Translations under genes and position numbers: made by a program
Assembly (NCBI RefSeq): GCF_032854445.1
Contig: NC_088301.1
Coordinates: 55,105,187-55,169,186, forward strand
Length of the DNA: 64,000 bases
Direction: 5' to 3'
Origin: Liolophura sinensis
Taxonomy: Eukaryota; Mollusca; Polyplacophora; Chitonida; Chitonidae
In this document: positions 1 through 10,605 of the stretch, in pieces
Numbering within the stretch: the first letter of the stretch is position 1
How the letters are laid out: each line of letters opens with the position of its first letter
Notes under the pieces: model-generated
What the model was told of the DNA's origin: nothing
Seen by the model: only the letters and a program-made list of their open reading frames with translations
Databases searched by the model: none

Positions 1-142
1 GCAATGGCTATAAAAGCTCGTTTTCATTCTTCATGACGGTGCATGCTCCATCACAGTTCCACAGTAGGCATAAATGCTTGAACCCCCAACACCAGCATGG
101 GTAAAGAAACAAGCGTCTTACATATGTATTGCTTAATTGTAG

Positions 143-360
143 GTGGAGTGCAAAGCGGCCGTATCCTATGCCATGTTCACACGCTTGTTCTGTGGTTACC
201 GGTGGTTCACTTTTCGTCATCGGTGGTGCCACCTTTGAGCAGTCAGGTGGTCCCATATCGAGCATGTCTTCTATTTATCTCTATGTTCCGGACTCCGATA
301 GATGGCGCTTTTTCACCAACCTGCATGTCCCTAGGCATAGTGCAGCTGCTGCTAGTATAG
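143..360 (+). CDS. Kelch-repeat protein, internal exon
   Basis: The translated exon carries a kelch-type blade: a hydrophobic strand ending in a Gly-Gly pair (SLFVIGG), then a variable loop, a Tyr and a Trp (VPDSDRW), then an arginine/histidine start of the next blade. An acceptor (ending AG at 141-142) and a donor (GTAGAG at 361) bound it. The exon ends in phase 1 inside an S-I-G motif, which joins perfectly to the exon at 1154. Kelch blades build beta-propellers that bind partner proteins, often as substrate adaptors of cullin-3 ligases when a BTB domain is present. The N-terminal part lies left of the window, so the subfamily is unknown. Confidence 0.65.
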
Positions 361-681
361 GTAGAGTATTACTATTAATATTATATTTCTCTAATATCAT
401 TGTTTAATAAGGATAACATCCAATGTAAAATGATTCAAACGTGCCAATCTTCTGTTCGCTCGTATGATATCGACCTTTCAGGCTATTCTTCAGTCTTTCA
501 TTGCTGCAGGACTTTGTGGCATAAAGTTGAAGCCTTAATTCGGCCCGGGCCTACTTTCACCTCGCAAGTCATGTTTCTCGTAACTTTCTTGTGAAAGACA
601 TTGTCTACAAAGAGATGAAGTTTTGTGAAAGTGGGTCGAGCTAGAACAGATTAGCAGAGTCTGGCAGAGGGCCCAATGTCT

Positions 682-889
682 GGGATCACGAAGCGATCTT
701 ACATGTAAGTCAAAATTTCAAATCATTTTAGAATTGTTATTTCTTACGTAACAAGGTTCAAACATTGTTTGACAAGGTAAATTCTAGTTATGCTATTGTA
801 AAAGAAATGTCAGCTAAAATATCGGAAAGAAACATACCAAATGTAGTAATTGAAATTTTGACATAAGTGTAATATAAGTTCGTGATCCC
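682..889. mobile_element. MITE-like element with inverted termini
   Basis: The two ends are inverted copies of each other: the left end starts GGGATCACGAAGCGATCTTA, and the right end, read on the other strand, starts GGGATCACGAACTTATATTA. Further in, both contain a shared TCAAAATTTCAA block. There is no ORF. It sits in the intron between the two kelch exons. A half copy of the same end occurs at 7516-7566. I could not define a target-site duplication. Confidence 0.55.
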
Positions 890-933
890 GGGGGCAGAAC
901 GCCTGGAATTGACTCCGCCAGAAGGTAATATTT

Positions 934-1040
934 CATTTATTTATTTGATTGGTGTTTTACGCCGTACTTTATAATATTTCACCTATACGACGTTGACCAA
1001 CATTATGGTGGGAGAAAACCGTGCAGAGTTCGGGGGACAA
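934..1040 (-). mobile_element. tRNA-derived SINE, 5'-truncated copy
   Basis: This is the 3' portion of the SINE family seen throughout the window. It has the (ATTT)n tail, the TGATTGGTGTTTTACGCCGT block, the ATACGACG block and the GTGGGAG block. The tail is at the left, so the element reads on the minus strand. It lacks the tRNA-like head and lies in a kelch intron. Confidence 0.8.
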
Positions 1041-1153
1041 AAAGTAATAAGTTTCAAATATTGGACAGTTGTCATGTACTACATAATACCTTTGAACCCT
1101 GAAAGTTAGGTTTGTATTAAGTGGTGAAGTGGCTAACTGTATCTGTGTTGTAG

Positions 1154-1323
1154 GAAACTATATTTACGTAATGGGGGGTCTGAGTACCACGAACAACCTG
1201 GTGCTGTCCTCTGTGGAGTGCCTCGATATCGCCAAAGGGAGCTGGATCACAGATATCAAAGATCTGCCACATCCCGCTCTGGGCTTGTTCGCATGCGTGA
1301 ATCTCCAGATAGACGAGAAATAA
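1154..1323 (+). CDS. Kelch-repeat protein, last recognisable exon
   Basis: After an acceptor (GTTGTAG, 1147-1153) the exon continues the reading frame of the 143-360 exon to give the junction SIG-NYIYVMGG, a canonical kelch strand with double glycine. It continues through a loop to a conserved Trp (GSW) and the start of another blade (LPHPALG). The frame ends at a TAA at 1321-1323. Stopping in mid-blade is unusual, so either this is the true C-terminus with the propeller closed by an N-terminal strand, or a donor near 1300 has been missed and the gene continues. No further kelch exon was found downstream. Confidence 0.65.
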
Positions 1324-4300
1324 CCACATCGTGACTGTCTTTTCATTCACATACCGAAAATGAATGACTTTTATTATACCAGGCGATGATGACTGCATAG
1401 AATATGTATATATTGGACTATCAACAAGTTAACTGAATGGCGGTGATTCCAAGAATATGTCCAATTTTTTCTAACTGTATACCTATTGTTGGTCTTGTCA
1501 ACGTTGTTTCCTTTCTACACTTACCTTGTATTTTTTTTTCCATAGATATAGAATATTTCATTCATTTGTGCTCAACGCAATAGTAGGGTATAGATACTGG
1601 GTAAAACATTGGAGATGTCAGCGTCCTGAACTATATAGACTGCAGCATATCCTGCTTATACATGCAGTTGTGAAATATCGTAGAATGCTTTTCAAAGCAG
1701 TCAAGACTTCACGCTCAAGTGCTGTTAATAAGTGCCTTAAATAACGTAAATGTAGTGACCAGTTTTAGAAACGGACGGAATAACTTATATTATAATGACG
1801 CATCCAAATGATCTGGTTTTCTTTAATTGGGCATTGTTCAAGACTAGTCTAATACACCAAGTCGTATAAGTATAGTTACGACTCCTTTGAATCAAATAAT
1901 GCATTTAGAATTTGTTATGTCAACAGTCATTTTTGATGACACATCGGACAGGAATAACCTTACGTTTGACCTACTGTAATAAGGTTTTGGAATGTTATTA
2001 TGAATGTATGTAGGACCACGAAAAACAACATTCTACACCCACATCAAATCGTCTTCTTTATTATATCCACATTAGATCTCGCTTAAAGCCAGTGTGCACT
2101 GGACGCAACTACAACAGCAAACTGCAATGGCATTTGATTACAACGCTATTAATGTTGTAGTCCATCATCTATTGGAAAGTGTACTACATAAAACAAGTCA
2201 CATCCACAATCAAATGACGTCGTAGTTTGCAGTTGTCGATAAGATTTGTAACTATCGTTGTTGTCAACTCGTCCAACTGAAATTATTCTTATCAAAGATT
2301 ACAAGTAAGTCACTGTTCTTACTGTACCATCCGAAATATGCTATACTCATCATAAACTGATTTGTATATTAAAGTGTAGATCCATTTGGCATGTTTTTAT
2401 GTACACATGCAATTCGTGTACGGTACGAATCTAGACAAATGTAATCACAATGCAGTTTTTAACGAATCCGATTAACTTTATAGATATTTATTGTATTTCT
2501 GTGTTGTAAACGATATCAATTACAACTTATCGGAAGAAAAACATTTTGTCGATAAACATAAATATACGGCAGCTACTCATTCTACCAAAAATTTTGGGTA
2601 TAAAGGCAGGTTTTTGCCAATGTTTTTTCTGTTGTCAGTGAGGAGAGTAAATGTGATTCGTGCAATTTAGACATATTACGAAAAAGCAAGCATGAAAAGT
2701 TTGAGCATTCCAATTACCACTTCCACAAAATCAGCTTTTGTTTTTGTCCTATAAAAAGATGCATTTAAATTACGCTAGTTATGTGAAGTTATGTGCATCC
2801 CCTCTGTATCTGGGTAAACAGACATGACTGTAACGAAAATATTTGATTTGTTTATTTATTTGATTGGCGTTTTATGAGACACTGGAGAATATTTCACTTA
2901 TACGACGGCAGCCAGCATTGTAATGGGAGGATGTCGCGCAAAGTCCAGGGAAAACCCACGACTATCCGCAGGTTGCTGGAAGACCGCAACGAAAATACTT
3001 ACAGGTTTTTGGATAGATACGGGCTGATGTGGACAAGGTCTATATTTTTGCGTGTCTCTGAACGTTAAGAGCAAGGCAAATGTGGAAGGTGTGTAATAAT
3101 ATAGGTTATCGTTACCGATGTATTTAATGGTTACAGGTCAACTGTTTATAAGACCAGGGATAATGTGCTGATGCATATGAAATTGGAGTCGCTTTTTCCT
3201 TGGACCTATAATGATTGCTCCTTCTATTTCCAGACAACAGCTGATATATAAAAAAAAAAATCAATACCGTGGACCTAAATTCAGAAAACGCTTCTCCTCG
3301 ATTAATACATCGATCTCTAAGGAACTTATGTGACACATTTTTCATCCGTTCGATGTTAAAGCGAACTGTTTGCGTATACAACAACAGATATCTTTGCAGG
3401 CACACAAGATAAAGTCATAGCAGATAATATGTACTACAAGAATGACTGAAAGGCTATAGCCTATGCCAAATATATACTTATCATGTCAGAGAATTTCTCT
3501 TTACTTTCCCACAAAGTAGACTTTCCCACAAAGGGACTTCTTCAGTGCTTTACTGTTGGCTATAACAAAAATGCTTCCTGTCACAATATACACTTAAGTC
3601 TTTGAGTTTTGACAATTGTCTTTCACTGAACCACACCCGCTCCATGCACGATAAAGAAGCACCGTCCGTCTGGCGCAAGCTCTACGACATCAGGTCGTTA
3701 AGGTATGTCACCATAGCAAAGGCGCTTGACGAAACCATGTGAATGCTTTGTTGAACTGGTGAAAGGAGAAATAAATAGAATAAATTCAGAAATTGTAATA
3801 ATGAAATGTACATCCCGAGTCGATCCAGTGTGGTTATATAACCCACCAATAGCTTCCACATGGACTAAATAGGCACCTCGTATATGACATTCTCGGATTT
3901 ATCTAGCACCTAAAATTAACGATTGGACACAAAGTACTACAGACTGTACTAATAATTGAAATGACACTATCATAAATCATGTCATATACTTATCAACCAA
4001 ACAGTCATGTTGTCTTGTGATTGTCATTGTGTGCCACTGGCGTTGCACCTGTTAGACACATGTATATCAATAAGGGTAGTTGGTGTCATGTATCTTATTG
4101 AAATCTCAGTTTTGATAAAAAGTCTGGTTTGATGTAGATCATCCATTAAGGTAAAGTGACAACTGCATGTTGAGTTTGAAGGATGATGTCACGTCAGATC
4201 TGTGGTACACAGCACACAGCATTTTACATGAGATGTCAACACTTGTCAACTGATAAGTGTCGAAAAGATGGAATCCACACGTCCACAAAATTCATAAGAT

Positions 4301-4455
4301 ATTTGGTAACAATCAGTTGGTGGTAAGGTCTTTGGGTAGGGCAGCAATATAGACCTTTTACAGCCCAAGACAGTTGCCGGTGTATGACATTTCTTAGAAC
4401 TTTCCACTCTTGTATGGGGTTTTGGAACAGCCTGCTGGGTCGCCCATCCTGGATC
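1324..4455. other. Intergenic stretch, no gene recognised
   Basis: AT-rich DNA between the kelch gene (+) and the 3' end of the rolling stone-like gene (-). ORFs are short and without recognisable domains. The only structured feature is the SINE copy at 2850-2990. The 3' UTRs of both neighbours probably lie here. Confidence 0.6.
2850..2990 (-). mobile_element. tRNA-derived SINE, truncated copy
   Basis: Same family as at 934: ATTT tail, TTTGATTGGCGTTTTA, TATACGACGGCAGCCAGCAT, then the block containing CCCACGACTATCCGCAGGTT. The tRNA-like head is missing. The body is diverged from the other copies, so this is an older insertion. Confidence 0.75.
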
Positions 4456-4461
4456 TTTATT
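4456..4461 (-). terminator. AATAAA overlapping the stop codon of the rolling stone-like gene
   Basis: On the minus strand the last codon and stop read GAATAAAG, so a perfect polyadenylation hexamer overlaps the TAA. Whether it is used is unknown; use would give a very short 3' UTR. Confidence 0.3.
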
Positions 4462-5398
4462 CCAAATAAGGCCTACCATATAATTTTCTATAAACGAGAA
4501 GCTTTAGCTGGTAGAACCCAAAATGTATGAGCTGTAAAAAGGGAATACCAATAAATGCCAGTGCGAGCACCACCATTATAGCGTTACCAGGGCTGTTCCA
4601 ATCCAGAACGCCGGGATATAGGACATTATGTACAGGGTCGCTTGACCAGTAACTCAGACTGAACACGACGTATGCAAATCCGTACATTACGGGATACAAC
4701 GCGTGCAGAAGTCGCACCGGATATGACGTCAGGCACATTTCCACGAATACAATGATACTGTTAATTCCGTGTACGTTTAGGTCTTCTAGTGAAATGCCGC
4801 TTGGGCCATAGCGGCTCTTGATCTTTGGATATATTGTTGTGAAGTATACCACAGATACAACAGGTGCTGTGATGCATATTATATCATAAAGCATCCAGGA
4901 CAACTTCATGTACCACGTGATCTTGTCTACCTGCACGGCTAGTGGCGCTGGTTCTTCCTTCTTGTGGTCTTCTTCCATGTCCAGCTCAGTGTCGGGGCAA
5001 ATTGCTTCTGGTTGGTCAGAGACATGTGCGTGTCCGTGGGTACCATTGCAATTTTCTCCAGGCGCATCTTTTAAAGCCTTTCCATTGCACTCTATATTGA
5101 TATCGTGCTCAAAAGTTGGATTGACATGTGAAGACTGCCTCCGAGCTAAACTCTTTAGGACAGCTGTTCCTTGGTTAATACGCTGCTTGGATTTCCAGAC
5201 GGAATAGACGGTAGTACATGCTGCTATCGACAGGTGGAGCGTCAAGACCAAGTATGTCCACGTGGTGAGAAACGTCATGATGTTGTGCCGGGTGATTGGT
5301 TTAATGGAAAACATTATAGTTGTCTCGATGAAAAAAGAAATCACGTACATTGCAAGGAGTATTCGGTACACCACAAACAACATCGGTGGCCATTTCCA
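4457..5398 (-). CDS. Rolling stone-like multi-pass membrane protein, 3' exon
   Basis: This single exon encodes 313 residues beginning WKWPPMLFVVYR and ending LYGRPYLE-stop. The W-W-P start followed by a membrane helix, the TTWTYLVLTLHL helix and the later HGINSIIVFVE helix are the hallmarks of the rolling stone family, which shares the FAR-17a/AIG1 fold. In the AIG1/ADTRP relatives a Thr and a His at similar places are catalytic; whether rolling stone proteins are enzymes is unclear. I count about six hydrophobic segments. A long charged, Glu/His-rich loop (about residues 65-140 of the exon) separates helices 2 and 3 and is probably cytosolic. The exon starts in phase 0 after a strong acceptor (pyrimidine run ending TTTCAG, 5399 upward). 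Drosophila Rost acts in myoblast fusion. The N-terminal exon, expected at higher coordinates, was not identified. Confidence 0.8.
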   Translation of the reverse strand, partial: WKWPPMLFVVYRILLAMYVISFFIETTIMFSIKPITRHNIMTFLTTWTYLVLTLHLSIAACTTVYSVWKSKQRINQGTAVLKSLARRQSSHVNPTFEHDINIECNGKALKDAPGENCNGTHGHAHVSDQPEAICPDTELDMEEDHKKEEPAPLAVQVDKITWYMKLSWMLYDIICITAPVVSVVYFTTIYPKIKSRYGPSGISLEDLNVHGINSIIVFVEMCLTSYPVRLLHALYPVMYGFAYVVFSLSYWSSDPVHNVLYPGVLDWNSPGNAIMVVLALAFIGIPFLQLIHFGFYQLKLLVYRKLYGRPYLE

Positions 5399-7069
5399 CT
5401 GAAACGAGGAAAAAATTATTATTATCAATATCAAATTATATTAAAGCTGTTACGTTCCTTACAGCGATACCGGTTGCCAAGCAGCAAGGCCCAACTGAAT
5501 GTGAAATAAAAAAAAAAAACACTATAAAAGTAATGCACTGAACTAATTTGCCATGATCGGAAAAATTAAGCTTTTGCTAACACAAATAACGACGAACAGC
5601 TTTGTTCAACTGCCGAAGTACGTAGACAATGGAGAATTCAATACATTCAATCTGCATGTACAAATTGTAACAGAATTTACAAAAACAGGCGACAAAAAAA
5701 GCATGACAAAAATGAAAACTAAACTTGGTTTGAACTCCACACTACCAGATATCATATACAATGCGTCTAATACTGAAAACCACGTCTAGATCGAGTTAGG
5801 CCTTGACGATCACCGCACCTGCTTATGTATCTATATTTCAGGTTGCTCGACACATTGTGTACAATCACCCCATTGTAGAGTCCCATCTGGTTTGCCTGGG
5901 CTTAGTTCAGTTTTAAGACTGGGTGAAGACAGAGTGCATTTAGGTGACATTAAATGTTAGGAGACTATAAAGATATAAAATTTTACTCTAAATAGTCAGA
6001 AGGAATAAGCGGTGTTGTGTGTTGTTTTCTTTAAAAAGGATCCTCAGTCCAAAGCCATGGCGTACAGTTTGGCAGCTACTTTTCTCCTCCTCGGGGGAAT
6101 GTAAGGTCTAGACCTGAATAGAAACTGGAAACCGCGATATTTCTTTAACGGTTAAATTTGGCCAAATAAGAGTAACATGTTTTGGGCTCGTCATGACTCA
6201 AGATACATATGTGGATAGATATTTTTCGTATTTTTCGCTATGCTTTTGGACTTATATACCTTATAGCAGGAGGGCATGGGGGAATGCCGTCGGGATTGTT
6301 GAGAATTACCCATGATGCACTGCGAACAGGGCTGGGTTTTACGTGCAAACATTGAAAAAATGTCTGTTGATAGCTATGAAGAGGAGGAAGAGTTTTTTCA
6401 TTTCTCTGTTTGAGTGACAGGCGGCTGACCTTTGGGGTAGATTACCTGCAGTACATGTATGTATGTAATACACAGTAACATCCAAAGTTTATGTTAAATG
6501 CACAGGCTCACATTTCTTTTTTCTGAAGTAGGGTGGTGTCATTTTAATATTTCTAGCGAGAGAACTATAGATCCTAACATAAATTCGTTGGCATGCGTCA
6601 GAAACTACATGTTTTGGGTTACGGTATGGTGCAGGTTTCAGATCTGTAGCTTTCGTAGTTCTCGAGTTACAGGCCATTGGAATTATGTGACTGAAAAAAG
6701 TTTTTGACAGTATCTTAAGAAGTTACAAAGCTAGGTAAAATCTGAAAGCAGATTCGGAATCAGCGTTGCCAAATACACCAGAATACATGAAAACATTATC
6801 AACTTAGACACATTTTATGACGTCATAAGTTCGACCAGTGGCGTCTTTACAAAGTTTTCAAGGCATGTCCAAGATTTTTTCAAACAGCAAAAACCCATCA
6901 TAATGCTGGCCGCCGTGTCACGAAACCAAATTTAGCCATCAAATAAAAACTTTTCTTTTTACAGCTCCTAAGGCTTTCAATAGGCCTGCAAAAAAACGGA
7001 AGAAAAATAATAAAAGTCCCAAAGGTTTCATTAGATGCCGCAGCACATAGTGTTTGGCCTCCTAAATAT
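5399..7069. other. Probable 5' intron of the rolling stone-like gene; nothing else recognised
   Basis: This begins at the acceptor of the 4457-5398 exon. I looked on the minus strand for a short N-terminal exon ending in a donor that fits phase 0 and found no convincing one. Short ORFs at 5553-5789 and 6489-6707 show no domain. Confidence 0.5.
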
Positions 7070-7303
7070 ATTTTTATTTATTTATTTAATTATTTGTTTG
7101 GTGTTTTCCGTCGTACTCGGGAATATTTCAATTATACGACGGCGGCCAGCATTATGATGGGAGGAACCTGATCCGCAGGTTGCTGGCAGGCCCTCCAACG
7201 TACGGCTGGAGAGGAAGCCAGCATGAGCTGGACTTGAACTCTCCGCGACCACATTGGTGGAAGACTCCCGGGTGATTGCGTGTTAACCACCTCGATCATG
7301 GAG
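7070..7303 (-). mobile_element. tRNA-derived SINE, nearly full length
   Basis: It runs from the ATTT tail on the left through the GACGGCGGCCAGCATTATGA block to the tRNA-like head on the right (complement of CTTGAACTCT, the B-box region). The central block around the TCCGCAGGTTGCTGGCAG motif is shortened by about 25 bases relative to other copies. A long TA repeat begins directly at its head end. Confidence 0.8.
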
Positions 7304-7304
7304 G

Positions 7305-7379
<75 letters not shown>

Positions 7380-7440
7380 TATATATATATATATATACAG
7401 ATAGATAGATTGATAGATAGATAGATAGATAGATAGATAT
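7305..7440. repeat. (TA)n microsatellite followed by (GATA)n
   Basis: A nearly pure TA run of about 90 bases passes into GATA/GATT tetranucleotides. It is flanked by a SINE head on the left and a copied piece of the rolling stone-like gene on the right. Confidence 0.95.
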
Positions 7441-7502
7441 AACATCGGTGGCCATTTCCATGGAAACGAGAGCAAAAATATTATTATCAATATGAAATTA
7501 CA
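7439..7502 (-). pseudogene. Copied intron/exon boundary of the rolling stone-like gene
   Basis: About 60 bases match 5379-5444 in the same orientation. They cover the first codons of the exon (WKWPPML) and the upstream intron with its TATTATTATCAATAT block. The acceptor AG is lost: the functional copy reads TTTCAGTGGAAA, this one TTTCCATGGAAA. Because intron sequence is included, this is a DNA-level duplicate and not a retrocopy. The rest of the exon is absent here. Confidence 0.7.
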
Positions 7503-7515
7503 ATGTAGGCCTGCC

Positions 7516-7566
7516 CACGGGATCACGAAGCTATTTTAGGCTAAAGTCAAAATTTCAGTCATTAAA
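7516..7566 (+). mobile_element. Fragment of the MITE family seen at 682-889
   Basis: It contains CGGGATCACGAAGCTATTTT followed closely by GTCAAAATTTCAGTCATT, which matches the left terminus of the element at 682-889. No opposing terminus was found nearby, so this looks like a solo end. Confidence 0.45.
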
Positions 7567-7639
7567 TTTGGTATTCAGTGACTCATCTCTTGTGATCAGA
7601 TTGGTACAATAAAATAAAAGACTTAAAACCACCTCTATG

Positions 7640-7746
<107 letters not shown>

Positions 7747-8075
7747 AAACTAGAGCAGGGCGACAGTGTTGGTAGCTGGCAAATGGTCATACGTAACCAA
7801 TGAAATACGGCGTCTTGTCAGTTTACATCAGCGAGGGTTTTACTACAGCTGGCCATGTAAATGCTTAGTAGCAAATTACACGTCCCCAACCAACATGGTC
7901 CAAACAGTGTTGTTAATTGCAATGTATTAGACGTCACTGGTCTAGAATTAGTCAAAATGCTGTGTTGTCATCTCATTTAACAATAAAATTAAGATCATGC
8001 ACAGAGACAGACTTACATTCTGATCAATTTATTCCACATAAAACACTCACCCTTCCTGCACTGTATTTTATTGGA

Positions 8076-8228
8076 TTTTATTTATTTATTTGATTGGTGT
8101 TTTACGCCGCACTCAAGAATATTTCCCTTATACGACGACGGCTAGCATTATGTTGGGAGGAATCGGGGCAGAGCCTGAGGTATCCCACGATCATGCACTG
8201 ATTGCTGGCAGCCTTTCCAACATACGTA
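8076..8228 (-). mobile_element. tRNA-derived SINE, truncated copy
   Basis: Tail and body blocks of the common SINE (TTTGATTGGTGTTTTACGCC, then ATACGACGACGGCTAGCATT). The copy ends near the CAACATACG block without the tRNA-like head. Confidence 0.8.
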
Positions 8229-10515
8229 AATGGATTTGGGTAAGTATTTTGATGATAACGTATGTCAGCAGGAAAGAAATGACAACCTTACCGCCTTGTC
8301 GGTTTGTTTTACTGTCACTGTGGGATGTGGGCCCTCATAACTGGCCTTGAATGACATATGATCGACGTTTCATTACAAGCTTTCTTGCAGTAACTAGTTC
8401 TTGTGCTATAGAAGGCAAGCAATTTGCTTTCAGTGTGACATCATTTTCCATCTCCCCTTAAACAACACTGAAAACATCTTCATAGTGTCACGAATTTAGG
8501 TCAACAGACAAATAAAAATGTTTTTAACATGTATAAAAGGATATTAGAGACCTAAATGTTTCAGTTGTAATATTTCATGTGTGTCTACTGCATGTGGAAA
8601 ACGAAGTTGAAATGCTTTCTAAATGTCTCGTCTTGGGGGTCTCATCTGAGAATGTTTAAAGGTGACATCGACTGAATTGTCAATTTAATTGGGGCTTATT
8701 TGTACGTCTTTTTCCGCATATATGCCTATCGGATTTCGGTTACATCGTGTTGCAACAAAGGAGTCGAAGTGTTTCCGCAGAGCTCAGTTAACTGTGCAGT
8801 TCAATGGCGCCGTGAGAAAAAATCTGGGTGGTGATATGATTTCGGGCCTGGGACTTGGCAATCGCTTCAGAAGTAATTCCGATGTCAACAGTGATTAACG
8901 AATCTTTAGAGACGACGACCAGTAAAATCTCTAATAGTATAGAGATAGATAAAAAGTTAAACCTTTAAAACACGAGTGGAGCTCTGCACCGCTCAAAGCT
9001 AACTTACGGTATTTGCTTAGGAAGGTCTGCATCACATCGGCAAGGATCCAGACTGAATGCACGTAAGACAAATGTGGTGGAAAACACGTAACAGCCTTGT
9101 ATATATGTGATGAAGAATAACACCACCTTTGCATCTTCTCTGCTTGGCATGTAACATGATGTTGGCGTTGCCAAACACTACCGGTATAGCTTAGTGGCAA
9201 GTTGCGTAGAAGCATGCAATCTAGACGTTGTTTCAGACACTCGAATGCCAATTGTCAACCTAAATAGATTTTCCAGGTCAATATACGTAAGATCAATTCT
9301 CAAGACAAAGTTCAAGCTAAACCACCACAAAAACTACAAAAATTACATGTAAAGAAAGAAATGAGGACATAGTCACGTAGAGATAAGCTATCAACAGTTT
9401 TCAGTGATGCCGGAAATGCGCAAGAATTAAATGTTTGAGGTGTGAAAGTTCTATCAAAATCGTGTACTCTATATGTTAGTTTGTAGATTGTGGCAATTTG
9501 TATCTGGGCTGCGGTTTGATTGCAACTGTTCATATATCCATCGTGTCGTTTTCATTTAACATGATGCAGATATCCCCCTTAGTTAAGCGGAATTATGAAG
9601 GCACCATTATGAAGCAGAACGATAAGGAATATGACCTGATGTCTTGGGGGTTGTATGTGGAAGATTCCTCTATCTTTGTAAGACATCTAGCAGCTGATCA
9701 GTGGCCTGCTTTATAACGTCCTGTCAAGAGCATTTAGCATGGTGACGAATGTCTTCGATGCTATCTGTTGCCATGTATGGACGATGGTGTCAGGCACAAG
9801 TTACGACTTCTTCGAATCACCCAAAACGACGTTTTTGTGCTTCTCTACAATCGAAGACTTGACATTTGTTTTATTTATTTGACAACGTTGTGCACAAAAA
9901 CAGTTTCTGTTTCATATTGCTCTCCAAATTTACAACACAGGCACCAGGGTCACGAAACGGTGTTGAACTTATGTCAGGCTTCGTCTTAACTTCAAGAAAG
10001 TTTCTATGGCGACTCACTTCTATTTTAATACTAAAAGTTCTTTTAGTATTAAAGTTCTTTAACATGACAAAAATAAAAACTTAGTCCAGGAATAATTCCA
10101 CACTCGGATTAAGTCTAAGACAGCTTCGTGATCTCAAGGCCTGGTGTACTACTCATAATGGCCTCTCAAGCCAAATAAAACAGAAATAGAGTTACAGAAT
10201 GTCAAAGTAGAAAAATGTATAAGGCCTACACAGAACACTGGGATGATCCATGCCAGGTAATTAGTCTAGACTGATTAACCTTTCTAAGGAATTCAAGCAC
10301 GTTTGTTAACAGCGAAGTTGTGCCCCGGATTTTTCACATTCCAATAGCTGAAGAGCATTATTCAACAAGCTTATGTGTAAAACATACGGCAAACAGCACG
10401 GAATTTTAACGACCCACTTCCATGGTCATTGTATGGCCGGATCTCTCATGCAAGAGAGTCATGTTAGTGTTAACCAGTCCTTAATCGAGACTGGTAGTTT
10501 TTATTCATATATGTA

Positions 10516-10605
10516 TTATATTTGTTTGATTGATGTTTTACGCCGTACTCAAGAATATTTCATTAATACGACCACCAAGGGGAAGCCCACGAGCATCCGC
10601 TCGTA
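10516..10605 (-). mobile_element. tRNA-derived SINE, short 3' fragment
   Basis: It carries the GATTGATGTTTTACGCCGTA and CTCAAGAATATTTCATTAAT blocks, with an internal deletion that joins ACGACC directly to the GGGGAAGCCCACGAGCATCC block. Confidence 0.75.

Noticed and set aside
7132-7526. ORFs made of repeated Ile-Tyr/Ser-Ile
   Set aside because: They are translations of the TA and GATA microsatellites.
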